A stretch of 64,000 nt of DNA from an uncultured Prevotellaceae bacterium (GTDB lineage: Bacteria > Bacteroidota > Bacteroidia > Bacteroidales > Bacteroidaceae), in contig ONCG01000023.1 in NCBI GenBank assembly GCA_900316285.1, positions 29,856-93,855 of the forward strand. Reading direction: 5' to 3'. How positions within the stretch are numbered: the stretch's first letter is position 1; each line of letters starts with the position of its first letter. The notes beneath the pieces were generated by a model. It searched no databases and was not told where the DNA came from. It saw only the letters and a list, made by a program, of their open reading frames with translations. The position numbers were made by a program, and so were the translations under genes. Of this stretch, positions 60,380 to 64,000 are shown piece by piece.

Positions 60380-61627
60380 ATGGATAGTAGTAGACTACAA
60401 ACGGTGAAAAGTCGGTACAACATCGTAGGAAATTGCGATGCGTTGAACCATGCTTTGGATGTCGCCCTGCAGGTGGCACCCACCGATTTGAGCGTGCTCA
60501 TCGTGGGCGAGAGTGGAGTAGGTAAGGAGATCATCCCACGCGTCATCCACGACAACTCACCCCGTCGGCGCGAAAAGTTCTTTGCCATCAACTGCGGCTC
60601 TATTCCTGAAGGCACCATCGATAGCGAGCTGTTCGGTCATGAGAAGGGATCTTACACCGGAGCCATCGGTGAGAGCGAAGGTTATTTCGGTGTGGCGAAC
60701 AAGGGCACCATCTTCCTCGACGAGGTTGGCGAACTGCCGTTGGCCACTCAGGCACGACTTTTGCGAGTACTCGAAACGGGTGAGTACATCCGTGTGGGCG
60801 GACAGAAAATCATGAAGACCGACGTCCGCATCGTCGCTGCCACCAATGTCAACCTGACGAAGGCCATCAGCGAGGGACGCTTCCGCGAAGACCTGTACTA
60901 TCGTCTGAACACCATCCCCATCCAGATGCCTGCCTTGCGCGACCGCGGCGAGGATATCCTCATGTTGTTCCGCCTCTTCGCCAGTCAGATGGCCGAGAAA
61001 TACCACCTGCCGAAGATTACGCTCTCCGAAGATGCCAAGCGCCTCATGCTGCAATACAAGTGGCCAGGCAACGTGCGCCAGCTGAAGAACATTACCGAGC
61101 AGATGTCGGTGCTCAGCGAGAAGCGCGAAATCGATGTGGAGACACTCCTGAAGTACATTCCAAAAGACCCAGAGAGCATGCAGCTCGCCGTTATTGGCGA
61201 CAAGGGCTCGCATTCCTACGAGAGCGAGCGTGAGTTGCTCTATAAGATTCTCTACGAGCTGCGCGGCAATGTCAGCGATCTGCGTCGCGACATGAACAGC
61301 CTGCGCAAGCAGCTCGACGAGGCCCGCGGACTCAACGGCGCCGTGGGATTCCAACACCCCATACAGGCTGTCGACCTCTCGGGAATGACTGTAGCGCCCG
61401 TCGCCGGCAATAGTGGCATGTCGTCGTCGCTCCCCCTGGAGGATGCCGAAGCCGAGGAAATCAAAGAGCCGGAGAGCCTGAACCTCACCGACCTCAGCCG
61501 ACAGATGCTCGAGAAGGCTCTCGAGCGCAACGGCGGCAATCGCAAGCGTGCTGCGCAGGAGCTGGGCATCAGCGACCGCACGCTCTATCGCCGGTTGAAG
61601 CAGTTCGGCCTCGAAAAGGAGAAATAA
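60380..61627 (+). CDS. Sigma-54-interacting AAA+ transcriptional activator
   Basis: The 415-residue activator starts almost directly with the AAA+ domain. It has Walker A GESGVGKE, sigma-54 contact loop HEKGSYTGA (in place of GAFTGA), Walker B GTIFLDEVGELP, the sensor I segment RIVAATNVNL and the arginine finger region RFREDLYYRLN. A coiled coil (about residues 280-315) and a C-terminal Fis-type helix-turn-helix (NRKRAAQELGISDRTLYRRL K) follow. There is no receiver or sensory domain, so its activity is probably controlled by level or by protein contacts. It heads a run with lptE, a TPR-like gene and secG, as in other Bacteroidales. Confidence 0.94.
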   Translation: MDSSRLQTVKSRYNIVGNCDALNHALDVALQVAPTDLSVLIVGESGVGKEIIPRVIHDNSPRRREKFFAINCGSIPEGTIDSELFGHEKGSYTGAIGESEGYFGVANKGTIFLDEVGELPLATQARLLRVLETGEYIRVGGQKIMKTDVRIVAATNVNLTKAISEGRFREDLYYRLNTIPIQMPALRDRGEDILMLFRLFASQMAEKYHLPKITLSEDAKRLMLQYKWPGNVRQLKNITEQMSVLSEKREIDVETLLKYIPKDPESMQLAVIGDKGSHSYESERELLYKILYELRGNVSDLRRDMNSLRKQLDEARGLNGAVGFQHPIQAVDLSGMTVAPVAGNSGMSSSLPLEDAEAEEIKEPESLNLTDLSRQMLEKALERNGGNRKRAAQELGISDRTLYRRLKQFGLEKEK

Positions 61628-61708
61628 GATAGCGGGGAGAAAAGTGATAATAGCGTCGCCCTCTGAAATGTCGACTTCGCATTGCCCATTCAACAAGAAA
61701 CAAAATAT

Positions 61709-62266
61709 ATGAAGAAAGTCTTTCGCCAACACATCGCCAGTCGCGCCACGAGTCTCCGCTTGTGGCTGTTGCTGCTATGGCTGCCGATAGGCTGCTTCAT
61801 GCAGACCTCCTGCGTGCCCCACTACAGCTTCAACGGCGCCAGCATCGACTACAGCACGACGAAGACCATCGAGATAGTGGACTTCCCCATTCGCGCCAGC
61901 TATGTGTGGGGACCCATGGGACCGCTCTTCAACAACCAGCTGAAGGACATCTACGCCAACCACACCAAGCTCATCCAGGTGAAGCGCAATGGCGACCTGA
62001 AGATTGAGGGCGAGATCACGCAGTACACGCAGCGCAACAAGTCGGTGTCGAGCGAAGGCTATTCGGCACAGGTGGAGTTGTCGATGACCGTCAACGTGCG
62101 GTTCACCAACAACAAGAAGCATTCCGACGACTTCGAGCGCTCCTTCACGGCCACCTCGGCGTATGAGTCCACGCAGTCGCTCAACTCCGTGCAGGAAGAA
62201 CTCGTCACGCAGATGGTGAAGGAAATCACCGACCAGATTTTCAACGCCACCGTTGCCAACTGGTAG
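61709..62266 (+). CDS. lptE: LPS-assembly lipoprotein LptE
   Basis: The 185-residue protein has a long basic N-terminus and a hydrophobic segment (LRLWLLLLWLPIGCFMQTSC), the lipobox Cys most likely being that of QTSC. The mature part (YSFNGASIDYSTTKTIEIVD FPIRA ... NNQLKDIYANHT) matches the Bacteroidetes LptE family. In the cell LptE plugs the LptD barrel that delivers lipopolysaccharide to the outer surface. It is the second gene of the operon; ATG at 61709 follows the activator stop by 81 bases. Confidence 0.9.
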   Translation: MKKVFRQHIASRATSLRLWLLLLWLPIGCFMQTSCVPHYSFNGASIDYSTTKTIEIVDFPIRASYVWGPMGPLFNNQLKDIYANHTKLIQVKRNGDLKIEGEITQYTQRNKSVSSEGYSAQVELSMTVNVRFTNNKKHSDDFERSFTATSAYESTQSLNSVQEELVTQMVKEITDQIFNATVANW

Positions 62267-62292
62267 AACCCGTTTCAGATAGTAAGGAATAT

Positions 62293-63072
62293 ATGGAACT
62301 CACCACACTCATCAAGCACCCCGAAAGGTTCGACAAGGAGACACTCTACGATCTCCGCTCGCTCCTTGCGCTCCATCCTTACTACCAGCCCGCACGGCTG
62401 CTCTTGCTGAAGAACCTCTATCTGCTGCACGATGCATCGTTCGACGAGGAGTTGCGACGTGCCGCCATCTACCTCACCGACCGCAGCAAGCTCTTCGAAC
62501 TCGTCGAGGCAGGACACTATCAGCTGGCACCCGCCGCCAAGGAGAAAGCCGCCGTTTCGGAAAAGCGCCAGGAACAGCCCGCCGCCGACCGCACCGCTGC
62601 CCTCATCGACAACTTCCTCGACTCCATCCCCAAGGACGAAGACGAGCAACCCGTGGCGCGGCGCAAGCCCACCCCTGCCGATGCAGCCGTCGACTATGTA
62701 GCCTACCTGCTCGACATCGAGGACGAGCTGAATCAAGAACCGTCCGCTGAGCCGGCACCCGAGATGAAGGGTCAGGACCTCATCGACAACTTCATCGAGA
62801 ACGAGGGCGGCAAGATACAACTCAAGGACGAAATCGACTTCACACCAGAAGTGCAAATGCTCACCGATGGTGACGAAAACGACGACGATGATGGCTATTT
62901 TACCGAGACTTTAGCCAAAATTTACATAAAACAAGGGCGATATAGCAAAGCTTTAGAAATTATTCAGCGTTTAAATTTGAATTATCCAAAAAAAAATGCT
63001 TACTTTGCAGACCAAATTCGATTCCTTGAGAAATTGATATTGAATAACAAACAAAACAACAAACAAAAATAA
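62293..63072 (+). CDS. TPR-like protein between lptE and secG
   Basis: The 259-residue cytoplasmic protein starts with a helical part (LTTLIKHPERFDKETLYDLR SLLALHPYYQPARLLLLKNL). An acidic low-complexity middle (about residues 85-215, DGDENDDDDG) follows. The C-terminus carries one TPR unit (TETLAKIYIKQGRYSKALEI IQRLNLNYPKKNAYFADQI). It is conserved in position in Bacteroidales, but its function is not known. It sits 26 bases after lptE and 7 bases before secG; the AT content rises sharply in its last 100 bases. Confidence 0.82.
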   Translation: MELTTLIKHPERFDKETLYDLRSLLALHPYYQPARLLLLKNLYLLHDASFDEELRRAAIYLTDRSKLFELVEAGHYQLAPAAKEKAAVSEKRQEQPAADRTAALIDNFLDSIPKDEDEQPVARRKPTPADAAVDYVAYLLDIEDELNQEPSAEPAPEMKGQDLIDNFIENEGGKIQLKDEIDFTPEVQMLTDGDENDDDDGYFTETLAKIYIKQGRYSKALEIIQRLNLNYPKKNAYFADQIRFLEKLILNNKQNNKQK

Positions 63073-63079
63073 TTAAAAA

Positions 63080-63538
63080 ATGGTTTACACATTATTCGTA
63101 ATTCTTATCGTTATCGCAGCACTGCTGATGATCGGCATCGTGCTCATTCAAGAGTCTAAGGGCGGTGGTCTTTCTTCGAATTTCTCCGCCTCTAACCAAA
63201 TCATGGGTGTCCGCAAGACCACCGATGTCATCGAGAAGGCCACATGGAGCCTCGCCGCTGCAATGGTGATCTTCAGCGTCATCTGCGCTTACGTTGCACC
63301 GAAGTCGGTCACAGAGCAGAGCGTGCTCGAGAACGTAGCCACTGAGACCCAGACCACCAATCCTACCAACACGCAGGGATTCGGTGCTGGTCAGCAGGCC
63401 GCTCCCGCTGCTAAGGATGCCGCCGCCAAGGAGGCTGCTCCCGCTGCCGCCAAGGAGGCTGCACCCGCTGCCGCTAAGGAGGCTGCACCTGCTGCTGCCA
63501 AGGAAGCTGCTCCCGCTGCTCCTGCAAAGGCTCAGTAA
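63080..63538 (+). CDS. secG: SecG subunit of the Sec translocon
   Basis: SecG helps SecYE move proteins across the inner membrane. The 152-residue protein has the two expected membrane helices (residues 1-22, VYTLFVILIVIAALLMIGIV, and about 54-74), with the signature IQESKGGGLSSNFS between them. The C-terminal 45 residues are a repeat of AAPAAAKE units (four or five), an Ala-rich tail not needed in the core family. It is the last gene of the run beginning with the sigma-54 activator. Confidence 0.93.
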   Translation: MVYTLFVILIVIAALLMIGIVLIQESKGGGLSSNFSASNQIMGVRKTTDVIEKATWSLAAAMVIFSVICAYVAPKSVTEQSVLENVATETQTTNPTNTQGFGAGQQAAPAAKDAAAKEAAPAAAKEAAPAAAKEAAPAAAKEAAPAAPAKAQ

Positions 63539-63683
63539 TTTTCCTGCTCTGCCGAAGGCTTTGCACTTTGAACACGCGAAGCGCTTTGCACCGCTGCGAA
63601 GCAGCTTTACCCGTCCGCAGGACTAGAAAAAGGGCATAAAAAGCAAAAGATTCACATCTACAAGCAAAAAAGTTCGGGATTTG
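63539..63683. other. Intergenic segment after secG
   Basis: No gene. Short complementary stretches (GCGAAGCGC; GCTGCGAAGCAGC) could form small hairpins near 63575-63608. Confidence 0.5.
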
Positions 63684-63715
63684 TTTGGTTATTCCAAATA
63701 AATCCCGTATCTTTG
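63684..63715 (+). promoter_or_regulatory. tRNA-His promoter
   Basis: TTTG (63684-63687), 20 bases, TATCTTTG (63708-63715); exact consensus, 38 bases before the tRNA. Confidence 0.85.
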
Positions 63716-63753
63716 CACTCGCTTTTGAAAAGAAGCGCAACCAAAACCAACAT

Positions 63754-63828
63754 GGTGCCCGTAGTTCAGTTGGTTAGAGCGTCAGATTGTGGTTCTGAAT
63801 GTCGACGGTTCGAGTCCGTCCGGGCACC
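63754..63828 (+). tRNA. tRNA-His (anticodon GTG)
   Basis: The 75-base gene includes the extra G at position -1 typical of histidine tRNAs, facing discriminator C. The anticodon stem-loop is TCAGA-TTGTGGT-TCTGA, the T arm GACGGTTCGAGTCCGTC, and the acceptor pairs GTGCCCG with CGGGCAC. A full CCA is not encoded. Confidence 0.95.
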
Positions 63829-63898
63829 CAAAGAAGACATCGCTGCAAAGCAATGTCTTTTTTTGTGAGCAGACCTCACACCCAAAGAAGACATCGCT
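63825..63898. repeat. 20-base direct repeat of the tRNA-His 3' end
   Basis: CACCCAAAGAAGACATCGCT occurs at 63825-63844, where its first bases are the end of the tRNA, and again at 63879-63898. Such duplications arise at integration sites in tRNA genes. No integrase gene is visible, but the window ends at 64000, about 100 bases further on. 63899-64000 shows no gene. Confidence 0.75.
63833..63863 (+). terminator. tRNA-His terminator
   Basis: AAGACATCGCTGCAAAGCAA (then TGTCTTTTTTT) forms a stem of about ten pairs with one bulge and a run of T. Confidence 0.85.
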
Positions 63899-64000
63899 TT
63901 GTAGGAGGGCACTGAAAAACCCTTCAAGTTAGTAAGGCTTCTCGATTATTAACAAAAAGCAGATTGCATATAACCGTTAATATGCGGATTTGCAATCTGC

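Overview
The window is a piece of a Bacteroidales chromosome, most likely from the Prevotella/Prevotellaceae group. The evidence is: promoters of the Bacteroidetes type (TTTG, 19-21 bases, TAnnTTTG) in front of many genes and tRNAs; little sign of Shine-Dalgarno sequences; TonB-dependent receptors with a DUF4249 lipoprotein; a probable type IX secretion tail on a pectate-lyase-like protein; an UpxY antiterminator; and the Bacteroidales-type cluster sigma-54 activator / lptE / TPR protein / secG. The species assignment is inference.

Layout. 1-3.9 kb: the end of an unknown gene, a Spy/CpxP-like protein, truA, an EamA transporter and dapA. 3.9-5.2 kb: gene-free DNA with palindromes, an orphan promoter and repeat arrays. 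5.2-10.7 kb, mostly minus strand: a periplasmic C1 peptidase, tRNA-Ser and tRNA-Glu, then a TetR / HAD / beta-helix lipoprotein / cdd operon. 11-17.4 kb: an orphan upxY, an esterase, tRNA-Thr and tRNA-Gly, ftsY, rimO, an HU gene and an HU-membrane-LysM fusion. 17.6-22.4 kb, minus: a rhamnose-mutarotase-like gene and a TPP-riboswitch-controlled thiamine uptake pair (TonB receptor and PnuC-type carrier), then a DUF3298 lipoprotein. 23.3-31.4 kb, minus: fumarase, M16 peptidase, DUF4954 and hflX. 31.6-37.9 kb: an amino-sugar cluster (nagB, a NagB-like/PIG-L fusion, an SGNH/sialate-esterase-like protein, a creatininase-family hydrolase). 37.9-40.6 kb: an AT-rich kinase-like gene and a GH97 glycosidase. 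42-47.5 kb: TonB receptor / DUF4249 / third partner. 47.5-51.7 kb: exported pectate lyase and a dockerin-tailed EEP-family protein. 51.8-56.9 kb: an AmpG-like permease overlapping a giant GT2 / DUF4922 / SpoIID fusion. 57-63.5 kb: rlmN, a pdxA paralogue without metal ligands, a flippase-like membrane protein, the sigma-54 activator, lptE, a TPR-like protein and secG. A tRNA-His gene lies near the right edge.

The most unusual feature is the load of short structured repeats. There are at least four kinds. (A) 27-base arms in inverted pairs (three copies, one inside a coding sequence). (B) 75-base hairpins with GTAGGGACGCG arms, mostly just after stop codons (seven sites). (C) C-run/G-run palindromes, several of which sit in frame inside five protein genes. 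(D) Tandem arrays with a strict 22-base period at three loci. Tandem copies of gene 3' ends are also seen after cdd, the C1 peptidase and the pdxA-like gene. Among proteins, the main oddities are the GT2-DUF4922-SpoIID fusion without a signal peptide, the HU-LysM membrane protein, a NagB domain lacking three catalytic residues fused to an intact PIG-L deacetylase, and the PdxA homologue lacking all three metal-binding histidines.
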